DNA from: Podospora bellae-mahoneyi
Lineage: Eukaryota; Ascomycota; Sordariomycetes; Sordariales; Podosporaceae
NCBI RefSeq assembly: GCF_035222275.1
Contig: NW_026946359.1
Span: 2,976,001 to 3,040,000 of the forward strand
DNA: 64,000 nucleotides
Direction: 5' to 3'
Made by a program: the position numbers and the translations under genes
Notes under the pieces: generated by a model
The model's database searches: none
Told to the model about the DNA's origin: nothing
What the model saw: the letters and a program-made list of their open reading frames with translations, nothing else
Shown here: one piece after another, positions 33,577 through 45,014 of the stretch
Position numbering within the stretch: position 1 is the first letter of the stretch
How the letters are laid out: every line of letters begins with the position of its first letter

Positions 33577-34706
33577 ATGTCTCAATATGCCGTGGAGACG
33601 TCTAAAGTCCCCTCCCAGGGGCGCCCGCGCCACCAAATCACTCGCTCCATCTCCGAGATATCGTCGCCAATCCGTCTCCATCGTCACCACTCGCATCGCG
33701 TCATCCGAGAAAAGGAGCGCGACGCTCTCAGCCCCATAACACAGTCCGCGACGTCACTCCAACGGCCGTCACCGCAACCTTACGAGGTCTCTTCCAAATC
33801 TGCAGGAGGCACCCCGAACATTAGCCCAAACCCAAGTCGACGACCCAGTCTTCTCTACGCCTCAGCCGACGACGAAGGGATGCCCGCCAGTCATGGGCCA
33901 ACGCTTGTGTCGACGTCTGCGCCTGCCTCGATAACGAAGTCCTCGGCCGAGGTTGACTTGGTGAAGGAGCAGCAAAAGGCAGCTGTAAGAAACAGGTTGG
34001 TTTTCCTTTTCGCTTTTTGCCATCCGCTTTCTCACACATACGACTAACTGCTGCTCAACACTCTCCTAGTGGACTCCAACGATCACTTAACGAACTAGAA
34101 ACCTTTGCTAGTACGACTACTAGGCGCCTCGACGAGACGTACTATTCGGTGGAAGAGAAGCTGGGGACGCTTCAAAGCACGATTGCGGCCCTCAAGGGGC
34201 TCGCGGAGCTCTCCAACCAGCTCAACAACAGCTTCAGCGCCGAGGCCGAAGAACTCGTGGCAGATGTCACCTCGCAGCTGGATGCGCTCGGTAACTTTGA
34301 GGACCAGCAGCAGCGTATCGAGTCGTTACAGAATCGCATCAGCACAGGCCGGGAGAGCATCAAGTCGCTGAGCGAGCGCGTTGATGTAGTCCGAGCACGT
34401 ATCGAGGGCTGGGAACGCGCAGACAGGGAGTGGCGGGAGGCTGTTAGGAAACGGCTCACGGCTCTGTGGGTGGTTGTTGTCACGGTTGGTCTGGTGTTGA
34501 TTTTGCTCATGATCAGTGCCCAATATGGCCGGGAGAAGCCTGGGGATGGAGAGGTGAAGCAGCTGGCGGCCACGGCGGCGAACCAGTGGGATTCGGAGGG
34601 TGTTTCTACAGCTGCTCAAAAGGATAAGATTGGTTTGAATTGGACGGAAACGTCTGAGCTCTCATCTCGCGCAACCGAGATGCTGCGAGCTTTTGATGAG
34701 CTGTAG
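33577..34706 (+). CDS. single-span coiled-coil membrane protein, uncharacterised
   Basis: Two exons, 33577-33995 and 34070-34706 (1056 nt, 351 residues); the join is RN-SGLQRSLNELE. I start at MSQYAVETSK. Residues 1-130 are disordered, with basic Ser-rich patches (RPRHQITRSISEISSP). About 139-262 is a long heptad-like coiled coil (ETFASTTTRRLDETYYSVEEKL, QQQRIESLQNRISTG, RVDVVRARIEGWERADREW). A single transmembrane helix, ALWVVVVTVGLVLILLMI, sits at about 269-287, followed by a 60-residue tail. No signal peptide, so it is probably inserted through its single late helix with a cytosolic coiled coil. I do not recognise a named orthologue; homologues would be expected only in filamentous ascomycetes. 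Role unknown. Confidence 0.82.
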
Positions 34707-35452
34707 GGACGGGAAAGGGGGGTTGAAAAAGGAGTACAGCATGCATGTCTTTGCTTTGGTCATTTGAGCTTCTATTTTTGCATTGATACCCAAGCTTACC
34801 TGGTACAGAAGCAGTCCTGCCTTATTACATACAGTTTCCCGTTCAAGGTACATATCAAGAGGTTCTTGAAGCCTAGTTTCTACCCAGCTATGTCGATCTG
34901 CCTTGAAGCAACCATATCGGATATCGGCAGTTGGGACAAGCGAGCTCCAACCTTACCAGGATATGACTCCCCACCATAGTGAGGCCTCTCACTTCTATAG
35001 CTCCACAGTTGGACCGGATTTCGGAACAGGCAGTTTCGACTTGAACTTCTGTTTGAAATCTGCAGTGGATCATGGAATGAGTAAGCCAAGATTGGAAGTT
35101 GAAGAAACGCGCGGCCAAGGTTGCTTGGAAAGTAGAAAAGCGGCGCAGAGTTGCCGGCCGCACAGCATTTTTCTGTTGGGCGCTTGCAGTCTGGGCCCTG
35201 AATGTTGCAAAGCCCAGCGGGGACGTCATCACGGGTGGACTTGGCGGCACCCGCGCCACCAGACCACATGCGTCATCGGTCGCACTGGCGGGGTGTTTAG
35301 AGTGCCAAGCCTCACCTGGAAGGGAGAGCTTCCTGTGCGACAGAATGCGAGAAATGTACTTTTCGGGCCTTGGATGCCGGCTTGTGTTGTAATTCGGTTG
35401 GTGATTCCAAGAGATTTGTGTCCTTGCTGCTTTGCCAAGTGCTGCTGAGCCT

Positions 35453-35482
35453 TGTTGCTGTTGCTGCTGCTGCTGCTGCTGC
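35453..35482 (+). repeat. (CTG/TTG)n triplet repeat
   Basis: About ten CTG/TTG units, outside any gene I can support. Confidence 0.9.
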
Positions 35483-35860
35483 CGCGTGCTTTCCAAGGTG
35501 GATGTGGTGGTTGGTCAGTGGTCATCTTGAAATATTTCCATCACCGGACCCCTGGGGGGAAGGTAGGCGCTTGGTGAATGCTGGTTGCATGTGTCAATCT
35601 CCGTTAAAAAAGTATCCGTTTGCTCCGTACCTACATATTTTACTGTACATTGGACCCCTTCTTCTTCTATTCATTCCTACGCCATTGAATGAGCGAGCCG
35701 GCCGAGTATCCGAGAGACGAACGGGCTTTTTGTGTTTGCTGTTTATTATACTTTTTATTTTGAAGAGACATATAGGTTCCTCTTGCTACTACCTATTGCT
35801 GTTCCGTCAGCTGAGGCCTGTTCATTCGGAAACTGTTGGCCTGCTCCTTCCTCCGCAAGC

Positions 35861-35886
35861 CAACCAGCCAGCCAGCCAGCCAGCCA
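35861..35886 (+). repeat. (CCAG)n tetranucleotide repeat
   Basis: About six CCAG units. Confidence 0.9.
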
Positions 35887-36307
35887 CCTACGCTCGTCGA
35901 CCGAACAAAAACCGAAAGCGAACGTTTATTGTGCGCGCCGCATACGTACCGCCGTTTCTTTCACACACGGCCGTGCTGAACGCCATTTTTGGGACCTGTC
36001 ATTTCTGTTGGGCAAAGACTGTGTTGTGTACCAAGAGAATTCCAAGAGCTTGGTGGAATCTTGAGTGTGTACGACACTTCCCCGCCATAATTCATCACAC
36101 AACACACATAGAGACGACCCCCTGTTCAGCACAACGCGGGCGGTTCCAGGTCCTCATAGAAAGAAAGAAAGGCTTACCTTCTTTTCTTGCACTCCATTGC
36201 TGGGCATCTTATTCTTCTTGACCGAACCTTTTCGAACGCGCGCGAAACTATAGACGGGAATATTTGGAGGTGCTAGCTAAAGGGAGGTTTCTGTGGTTGC
36301 TGTTGCA

Positions 36308-39300
36308 ATGGCTTCTTCTACAGAGGATGCAACAAACAAGGGGACGACGAATGGGGATGCGGTTCGCCCTGGGGGGGAGGAGAAGAAGGAGACTACACTT
36401 GCTGTGAGGACTTCGGGGACTGCTGTTGCGCCGTCTGGGCCACCGTCGCCTGCGCATACTTTGACGGGGAAGCAGGAGCATTGTGAGTTTTTGCTGTTGT
36501 GATGTTCTTCACCTCGAAAGCATAAACTAACCTTGGGATTCTTTTCTTCTCTGTGCAGACCTCAAACGCGAACTTATTTCCCAGCAAGTACAATGGGAAG
36601 TCTCGGAGCTCAACTCGCCGACGGCGCTGAGGCGATTCGGGGCGCCGTTCAAGTCGCCGTTTGGGGAGGTGTCGCCGCTGGATTCGGAGCTGCCGATTCT
36701 AAGATATATCTTTGTGCACCACATTCGGGAGTTTCCGTTTTTGGACAAGGCGAGGGAGAAGGAGTTTTGGCAGGATAAGTTACAAGTGGTGAGCGATGGC
36801 CTTTCTGGGGATGCTGGTGATTGTCTTGTAGAGGGGAAGCTGACTTGTGACGGGTAATAGTTTCTCGAATCGTTCGCCAGTAAGGGGATTTCCTCCTCGG
36901 AAGACAGATTAGAAGAGACCAAGAGGAGGAAGCTTGCTGTGAAGGCGAAGAAGATGGTGGAGTTGATGATGGTGTCTGGCGTGCCGACTTCTTCCGGGTT
37001 TGAGGAGAGGATTCGGTTCTCGGAGTTGGAGATTGTCGATGCTAATGCGATTGAGACGGGTGTTCTGTCGTCGATGCCCGAGGGTAACTACCTGAACGGG
37101 TGGGATGTCAATATTGCTGGGGTCAGGATAACGACGGCCCGGAGGAATATCAGACAACACAAGCATGCCGTGGGTTTCCCCTGGTTGGCGTGGGTTCCCC
37201 TTTCGGGTGGTTCATCGAGTGCTAATGAGGGTGAAAAACAGGAATTCCTGCTTCGAGTCAAGCGCAAGGGCGGGATGGAGCAGTACATTGGCCGGAGATA
37301 CGGGGACTTTGCCAAGCTGCACAAGAACCTGAGAACTGAGCTGCCTGGAAAGGTGCTGCCTACGCTGCCGAACAAGAACAAATCCAATACGACGACCACG
37401 ACGGATAGTGTCAGTGGAGACAAGGACTCGGAGGCTTCTTCGATCTCGTCGGTGTCGACGCAGTTGCCGCCAAGTAGCCCGGCAAGGGATAGCTTTAGTC
37501 ACCAAAGTGAGACGGGTTCGAGACTGCTTTCGGTAAAAGGTTCGTCTCTACCACGATTGAGTTCACAACGGAACAGCGCGTTAACGACGTGCCTGATAGA
37601 TCAACGGAGTGGAAGGCTTTCACCGAGGGTTTCAGTGGATGGGAGACCCAGTAGCCCTGGTGGGTTCTTGGGCTCGAGGAAAGAAGAGGTGAGTTTCCGT
37701 TGAGATTGGGCAGCACAGGGACCAGGACTAAAGCATGATAGAACGTCGTATTGTGGCGGGAAAACCAGAGAGTGTCGCTGCGTGCGTTCTTGCGCTCGCT
37801 GCTTCAGAACCCACAAATAGCGACTACCAAGTCAATTGAGGAGTTCCTCACAGGTGAAGCTACCAAGCTTACGGATGCGGATGTTGAGGATATCATCCGT
37901 CGCAAGAACTTGGACAAGAAGCGGGTGGAGGAACAGAAGCGCTTCTATGAGATTGCGAGGAAACGGGCGGCCGAGTTGGATGTTTACATGGAACAGTAAG
38001 CTTGCCGTGAGACGCCGCCAGGAGGGAAGCTAACTTTATACAGATTCCGGCAAGACATTGTCGAACGCAATGGCCTAACGATGCTGTTCAAGGAGATCAA
38101 GGACAAGGAGACGATTCAAGACCTCAGCTTACAATATCAGAAATTTGCCGAATGGCTACGCATCGAAGTTGCGGCTACGATATATCACCTCTTCCTCGCC
38201 GAAGACAACTCACCAGAGTTGTTTGCGCAAGCAAAGAGGATTCACTCTCTGATTCCCTACACTCTCATGAAGAACGCCATCCGGATAGCCAACCCAGCAG
38301 CCGTCATGTCCCACATTCTGGACATCTTCCTCGCCCAACCCTTTGGCGCCCGGTCGTTGATGCAAAGGATATTCTCCCTCACGTTGAACGACGGCATCCG
38401 AAACTTTCAGCGCTCTATCGACGCGCTCGCAGCCAAGATCAACGACCAAGTCTTTGTCGACAAGCTCAAGGCTTACAGCGACTCGGAGGAGCAGGTCAAG
38501 GTGGCCATCCGGGAAGAGGCCGAGGCAGAGCAGATTGATGTCATAGTGGTGATTTTGAGGAGTGACTTGCTCAAGCCGGCGCTGAAGCCGGCCCAGATTG
38601 AGAGGCTGTATAATGCGTATGTGGCGTTCAACAGCGCGGTGGAGAACGTGGACGAGGAGCTGAAGCAGGGGGCGCAGCTGTTTTCGTATCTGAAGCAGTT
38701 GCTGAAGCTGCACATGCGGCAGAGGGACAAGGCGATGATGCTGAACCTGATTGAGGAGCCGGTGACGCTGCAGCTGTTTAGGGATTTGTTTACGATCTTT
38801 TACGAGCCGCTTGTGAGGGTGTACAAGTCGGCGAATGTGTATAACAGTGTGACGGATTTTGCGGCGTTTGTGGATGATTTGATTCAGGTAAGTTTTACTG
38901 TTGTTGCTGATGATGATGATGATGACGAGGAGATGGCTGACAGTTGGAAACAGGTCGTTGAAAAGTGCCGAGACCAAGACGCTTCTGCAGACCCTAACCA
39001 GACCGTGCAAGCCTTCATCGACCTTTGCCAGCGGCATGAGCACAACTTTTACAAGTTTGTCCATGAGGTTCACACGCACGACAACGGGCTTTTCACGCAG
39101 CTGATGGGGTGGATTGAGGGCATTCTGGAGTTTTTGAGGCATGGCCCCAAGAACGGCAGTCTGGATATCAACGCCTTGTTTGAAGGGGGTGTCAGCACTG
39201 GAGTTGTCGACAAGGACAAGGCCATTGAGGAGATTGACAAGTTGATTGCCTGGCAGGAGGCCAGAAAGAAGTGGCATCACGACAAGACTAGGCAGAAGAT

Positions 39301-39601
39301 GGCTGCGGAAGGGGGTGGCCCGGGGATGGTGGATGGGGTGCCGATGGCGTTCAAATCGAGTGATTTTGGGTTGAATGAGGATGATTTGGAGGATATGGCG
39401 TATGATGACGATTCGGAGTCGGAGGCGGAGCTGGAGATTGAGGATGAGATGGATCCGATTGAGGCGGAGAGGAGGAGGAGGGCGAGGAGGCAGGATCGGC
39501 TGAGGAGGAATGCCGGGGAGCCGGAGAAGCCTCAGGTGGAGGAGGTGCACAAGCTGAAGGAGAACTTTTTGGTGATGTTGAGGATGGTGCTTGCTGAGTA
39601 G
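36308..39601 (+). CDS. LEC1: PX-domain protein, LEC1/YPR097W-like
   Basis: Seven exons: 36308-36482, 36559-36788, 36861-37169, 37242-37688, 37742-37995, 38044-38887 and 38954-39601 (2907 nt, 968 residues). After a disordered start, residues 59-240 form the PX-associated region (YLKRELISQQVQWEVSELNSP; FGEVSPLDSELPILRYIF). The PX domain starts near GWDVNIAGVRITT and continues EFLLRVKRKGGMEQYIGRRYGDFAKLHKNLRTELPG, with the RRYGDF phosphoinositide-binding core. A long Ser-rich insert splits it from VVLWRENQRVSLRAFLRSLL. The rest is the DUF3818-type helical domain and an acidic, then Arg-rich tail. The architecture matches yeast Ypr097w/Lec1, linked to lipid and sterol homeostasis. Introns 3 and 6 are multiples of three without stops, so retention would keep the frame. 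Confidence 0.9.
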
Positions 39602-40775
39602 GATGAGGCGGTGGCATTTTTGGGGAGGAGGGGGGTGGGCATGTGTAGTTGGGGACACGGGACTTGGGAGGGGAGGTGTCATCATGGGCATCTGGACTGG
39701 TTTTTGGGGGGGTATGAGGTGAGGTGGAGTATTTAGAGGGGTGATAGATGGGATCTTTGCTACAGTGTTAAGAGGCTTGTTGTTGAGGGTAAGGTAATAG
39801 GAGGGTAAAGGGGGATACATTCTTTCCTATTTATCTCCATGTAGTTGAAGAAGCGATAGCTTTTTGGTGGCGTTGGTGGGCGACGGCGGTCGTCCCAATC
39901 TAATAGATCAGTTTAATATTTTGTTTACTGTTGACTGTCATTGCACCAGGTAACGGTGCCAACCCCTGAATTATAAATCCGAGGCTCCCTATAGGCAGTT
40001 GTAGCATGCATGTCACCCAACGGCCGGGCAGGGCGCCGGGCTACTTTTGCTTGTATTCATTTCACTACAAGCCGAGGATGTCCGCCGTCCGAAGAGCGGC
40101 TTGGTAGACCCGCACATGCTTTTCCCGGTTTCTGTATCCGGTGAGAGCTTGAAGCGTGGCAAAGAGGACAGCAGCACGAGACACATATGGGAGTTACACC
40201 ACGTGTGTGATATGCAGATGATCCAAATTCGGACAGGACAGACACACGGCCAGACACAACCAGTGACGGAAGCAGAACAGGGCCATGGAGGGCAGCTTTC
40301 GGGATTCTTCGAGATCTCAAGGCTGCCTGGGGTCTGAAAGAGAGTTGGCGATGGTCGTAAGGAAATTCGGAATCAGGCCGACCAGCTGGCGGATGAAGGC
40401 GAAAGCTAAACACACAATTGGCCACTGGTTGGTTCTGCCAGCCGCCAGGCGGGGGACGTCAGCCCAGGAATTATGGAGGGGCACTGCGGAACTGGTTGCT
40501 GGGTTTGGTGTCGGCAACTCGGGTAATCAACAGGCGCTGATTGGTCGATCGAGGCTGGAACAGCCTTTGGTGCTTCGGGTCGTGGAATCATCGAAGGAGC
40601 CAGCCGGGAGCGAAGCTGCTTGCTTTGCCTGTGCGCAGGACCGGTCTGTGCATGTCGTCCATTTGAAAGAAGCTCAAATATTTTGAAGCATTTCAAGAGG
40701 AACACGACTTCTCCCCTCCCTCTGTTATACCCCCCCGCACCCACCCCCCCCTCTCCTCTCTTTTTTTAGACGACG
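39602..40775. promoter_or_regulatory. 3' flank of LEC1-like gene and sdh1 promoter
   Basis: No gene seen. The final 60 bases are pyrimidine-rich, as common just upstream of fungal start codons. Confidence 0.45.
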
Positions 40776-43240
40776 ATGGCATCCTCAATGGCTTGGAGAA
40801 GGTTAGCCGCGGCGCCGGCGGTGAGTTGTACCTTTTTGTTTGCTGAAAGAGAAGAAGCTGTTGTTTGTTTGCATTCGGCAATTGGGGGGTTGTGTTAAGG
40901 CGCAAGCCCGTGAATGCCGAGGTGATTTGGAAAAAGTTGGACTGACGACGGTCGGGAATAGCTTCCTCGCGCTCTCAGAACTCCTACACAGAGGGCTTTT
41001 TCCACAACTAGACCAGCCGGTGAGTCAGCTGTCTTTATATACACCGTTATATTGCATTTTTGGCAATTTGCGAAACACCCGATGGACTGACTCTCGCAGC
41101 CCGCGTTATCGCCAACGGGCCCCTCCGGGCGAAGGAGGCATCGCCATTCGTCAGCAGCAAGTACCCTGTCATCGTATGTTCTTCCCTCCCGTCGAACACA
41201 ACCTCCTCCTCTCCCCTATTACCCCTCGAGAGATCGATTTCCGGCTTTTGGAGGTGGAAGCGGGGGGAAAGGAGCGGGGAGACCCAAGAGCTAGTAATGA
41301 GGGAACACGGCCAGTTGACACATTGAACGCTTTCTTTGCTTGTAGGACCATGAGTACGATGCGATCGTTGTTGGTGCCGGTGGTGCCGGTCTCCGTGCCG
41401 CCTTCGGTCTCGCTGAGGCCGGCTTCAACACTGCCTGCATTTCCAAGCTCTTCCCCACGAGAAGTCACACAGTCGCTGCCCAGGGTGGCATCAACGCCGC
41501 CCTCGGCAACATGCACAAGGACGACTGGAGATGGCACATGTATGACACAGTGAAGGGCTCCGACTGGCTCGGTGACCAGGACGCTATTCATTACATGACC
41601 CGTGAGGCTCCCGCTTCTATTATCGAGCTTGAGAACTATGGCTGCCCCTTCTCCAGAACCGAGGACGGCAAGATGTGAGTAGACTTCAAGAGGCAGAATG
41701 GAGATGGCCAAGAAGCTGACATGTCAACTCAACAACAGTTACCAGCGTGCTTTCGGTGGTCAGTCCAAGGAGTACGGCAAGGGCGGCCAGGCTTACCGTT
41801 GCTGCGCTGCTGCCGATCGTACCGGTCACGCTCTTCTCCACACTCTCTACGGCCAGTCTCTCCGTCACAACACCAACTACTTCATCGAGTACTTCGCCAT
41901 CGACCTGATCATGCAGGATGGTGAGTGCCGCGGTGTTCTCGCCTACAACCAGGAGGATGGTACCCTCCACCGCTTCCTCGCCAACAACACCGTTCTCGCC
42001 ACCGGCGGTTACGGCCGCGCCTACTTCTCTTGCACTTCGGCCCACACCTGCACCGGTGACGGTATGGCCATGGTTGCCCGTGCCGGTCTCCCCAACCAGG
42101 ATCTCGAGTTTGTCCAGTTCCACCCTACCGGTATCTATGGTGCCGGCTGCCTGATCACTGAGGGTGCTCGTGGTGAGGGTGGCTACCTCCTCAACTCCGA
42201 GGGTGAGCGTTTCATGGAGAGATATGCCCCTACCGCCAAGGATCTTGCCTCTCGTGACGTCGTCTCCCGCTCCATGACCATGGAGATCCGTGACGGCCGT
42301 GGTGTTGGTGCCGAGAAGGACCACATCTACCTCCAGCTCAGCCACCTTCCCGCCGAGATTCTTGCCGAGCGTCTCCCCGGTATCTCTGAGACGGCCGGCA
42401 TTTTCGCCGGTGTCGATGTCCGCAAGCAGCCCATCCCCGTCCTTCCCACCGTCCACTACAACATGGGTGGTATCCCCACTCGCTACACTGGTGAGGTTCT
42501 TACCGTCGACGAGTCTGGCAACGACAAGGTCGTTCCCGGTCTCTTCGCGTGCGGTGAGGCTGCTTGCGTGTCTGTCCACGGTGCTAACCGTCTGGGTGCC
42601 AACTCTCTCCTCGACTTGGTCGTTTTCGGCCGCGCCGTTGCCCACACCATCCGTGACAACTTCACCCCCGGCGCCAAGTTGAAGCCCGTTGAGGCTGATG
42701 CTGGTGCCGCCGAGATTGAGATGCTCGACAAGATCCGCACTGCTGACGGCCCCAAGAGCACCGCCGAGATCCGTCTTGCCATGCAGAAGACCATGCAGCG
42801 CGACGTCTCCGTCTTCCGCACCCAGGAGTCCCTTGACGAGGGTGTTGAGAAGATCAACCAGGTCGACCAGACCTTCTCCCAGGTCGGCATCAAGGACCGC
42901 AGCATGATCTGGAACTCTGACCTTGTTGAGACCCTTGAGCTCCGCAACCTGCTCACTTGCGCGTACGTATTTTCTGAGGGATTGAAGCAGAGAAAAAACA
43001 TTGGCTAACGATTGACTCTACAGCGTCCAAACCGCCACCGCCGCCGCCAACCGCAAGGAGTCTCGTGGCGCCCACGCCCGCGAGGACTACCCCGACCGTG
43101 ACGACGAGAACTGGATGAAGCACACCCTCACCTGGCAGAAGCCCCACGGCAAGGTCGACCTCAAGTACCGCCGTGTTATTGGCACCACCCTCGACGAGAA
43201 CGAGTGCAAGCCCGTTCCTCCTTTCAAGCGTGTCTACTAA
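40776..43240 (+). CDS. sdh1: succinate dehydrogenase flavoprotein subunit, mitochondrial
   Basis: Six exons: 40776-40820, 40963-41020, 41100-41173, 41346-41674, 41739-42962 and 43024-43240 (1947 nt, 648 residues). Exons 1 and 2 encode the mitochondrial presequence [15 protein letters not shown] plus [19 protein letters not shown]. The mature protein follows with [20 protein letters not shown] (FAD-binding) and [13 protein letters not shown], whose His carries covalent FAD. Further on are the catalytic region ([21 protein letters not shown]) and a C-terminal domain ending [14 protein letters not shown]. It oxidises succinate to fumarate in complex II at the inner membrane. The small exon 2 is needed: exon 1 cannot join exon 3 in frame, and its product is a textbook FSTTRP cleavage region. 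Codon use is strongly biased to C-ending codons, as in highly expressed genes. Confidence 0.96.
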
Positions 43241-44199
43241 AATAGGAAAAAACGGCTCGCGGTGGGATGATGAGTTTGGGGTTGCTGCTTTTAATATTTT
43301 TATATACCAAATGTGAGGGATGAGAGAGTGATGAGATGTGTTTGTTTGCCCGGGTTGTGGGGAGGAGGTTTTTTACCTAGTTTTAGTAGTTTGGCATAAC
43401 ACACACACACACACACATACACACACACACACACACACTACAACAGCATGAAAGCACGGCGTCGAGGTCTTGGGAAAACGGGAAATTAGGAGGGGGGAAA
43501 GAAAGAAAGAAAACTGATTGGGTTGAGGGGAAGGTTGAGATGGAAGTAAAGGGGTTGAGGGGAACATGAGAAGATGAGAGGAGGAGGGGGGAATGCCCCA
43601 GAGGAATTGAAACGATACACACTCGCACATTTAAACATTTTCTTTTTGTAGTTGTTTGTGTTTGATTGTTTGCTTGTTTGCTGTTGCCCCTTGATTTTTT
43701 TTTTATATAGAAATTGGGGCGGCTGTGGCGAGGAGTGGTGAGAGAGGGTGGTATGAATAGTTGTGTAAAAAAAATTGTTTAGTTTTAGTGTAAGTTTGTA
43801 TATTGGTCCGGGAGATGGTGGATGGATGGTGTTGCATACAATGTTTGGTGAAATGGGTTTTTTGTCTTGTTGTTTGCTCATGTCTTGACGGCAACGAAGA
43901 AATACATGTTGGATTTACGAGTCCTTTGTGGACTGTGTTGTATGCAAGTGCGGGCAAGAGGAGAGTAGGTGGAGGAAGAGACCCCTATTCGAACCCCTCG
44001 AACGTCTCACTCGAGCAGACAGCTCCAACCACCATAACTCTGAACCTGACAAAAAACAAACAAAAAATCAAGCCGCCCGCCGCCACCCAGTGGAGTTCAT
44101 TTAAAAGGCGGAAATAGGATGTGAAAAAAAAAAAGTAAAAAAAAAAAAGTAAAAAAAACAAAGTTTAAAAAAAAAAGTTAAAAGAAAAGAAGGATTTTG
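43241..44199. other. sdh1 3' flank and poly-A region beside tRNA-Pro
   Basis: Contains a CA repeat and A-rich blocks at 44124-44190 that read as T-runs, the pol III terminator signal, on the tRNA strand. No gene seen. Confidence 0.5.
43399..43438 (+). repeat. (CA)n microsatellite
   Basis: About 20 CA units with one interruption, in the 3' flank of sdh1. Confidence 0.95.
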
Positions 44200-44316
44200 G
44201 GGGCCACCCGGGGATTGAACCCGGGACCTCTCGCAATTTTTTTTGTCGACTACCAAAGCAGTCAACAAACTCAGGGTGGACCCTAAGCGAGAATCATACC
44301 ACTAGACCAGCGGCCC
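44200..44316 (-). tRNA. tRNA-Pro(AGG) with a 45-base intron
   Basis: On the minus strand, 44316-44281 is the 5' half: acceptor GGGCCGC, D-arm with AGTGGTAT, stem CTCGC and loop TTAGGG, with anticodon AGG. The intron is 44280-44236, right after position 37 as in all nuclear tRNA introns, and its CCCT pairs with the anticodon as family rules expect. The 3' half, 44235-44200, has stem GCGAG, T-arm CCGGG TTCAATC CCCGG, acceptor GTGGCCC and discriminator C. All four stems pair. Downstream T-runs serve as terminator. Confidence 0.95.
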
Positions 44317-45014
44317 TTTTTTTTTCTTTCTTTCTTTTTTTTCTTTTTTTTTTTTTTTGAATTGATGTTCTTTTTTTCGAAAGGGCGGAGGTAGAGGATA
44401 TGATTCGAGCGCCACTTACGGAGAACCCATCCAGCAAACAGCATGGCAAACAGTATGGCCATTATTGTTACCTTCTGAAAAAAGGGGGGTCACTCGGCAT
44501 CAAGTGTAACAGTCTTGGGTGAGTGAGGTTAACGAAGAAAATTGACTGGAATATGATCACTACTGCTTGCTTGAAACACCCCCAAGAAAGAAGTGAGAGT
44601 GTAGTTTCTTGAATCAGATTTAGGGACATCAAGCCAGGAAGTTTGTCTCAACTCAAAAAACTATACATGTCAAAGAGGGACAACTCAACGGCCAAACCTG
44701 GATTTCCATCACTAACCCCCGAGAAATACACCCCCTTTTCTAACCTTAATCATCCATTCACACCATTTCTACTCTCTCTACCTGTAGAAAAAAAAGTGTT
44801 GAACTTTCGCTCCTTTTCCTTTTTAACCTCCCCTTTTTTACAATCAAAAGCCCTATCCATCTTCCCAATCCCACCCACCCAGTGTCCTTTAAACCCATTT
44901 ATATTTATTCTTCATTTTTCACATGTCAGAACCAGACGGCATGTCCGGGGGTATCGTTCATTATTGAGTTTCTCATCTCTTTTTTTTTATTACTTCATTG
45001 TCATCATGGCACTC
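44317..45014. other. tRNA 5' flank and ade17 3' flank
   Basis: Pyrimidine-rich next to the tRNA (44317-44360); I see no gene. A 186-codon plus-strand frame beginning at 44643 is partly antisense to ade17 and not called. Confidence 0.4.

Larger units (their letters stand above)
34707..36307. other. 1.6 kb intergenic, simple repeats only
   Basis: No supported gene. A minus-strand frame at 34888-35496 with a glutamine run has no ATG start and no domain. The region holds a CTG repeat and a CCAG repeat, and its end is probably the long 5' leader of the PX-domain gene. Confidence 0.45.

Noticed and set aside
34888-35496. Minus-strand frame with a glutamine run, about 200 codons
   Set aside because: No ATG at its start, no domain, and the Q run is just a CTG repeat read on the other strand.
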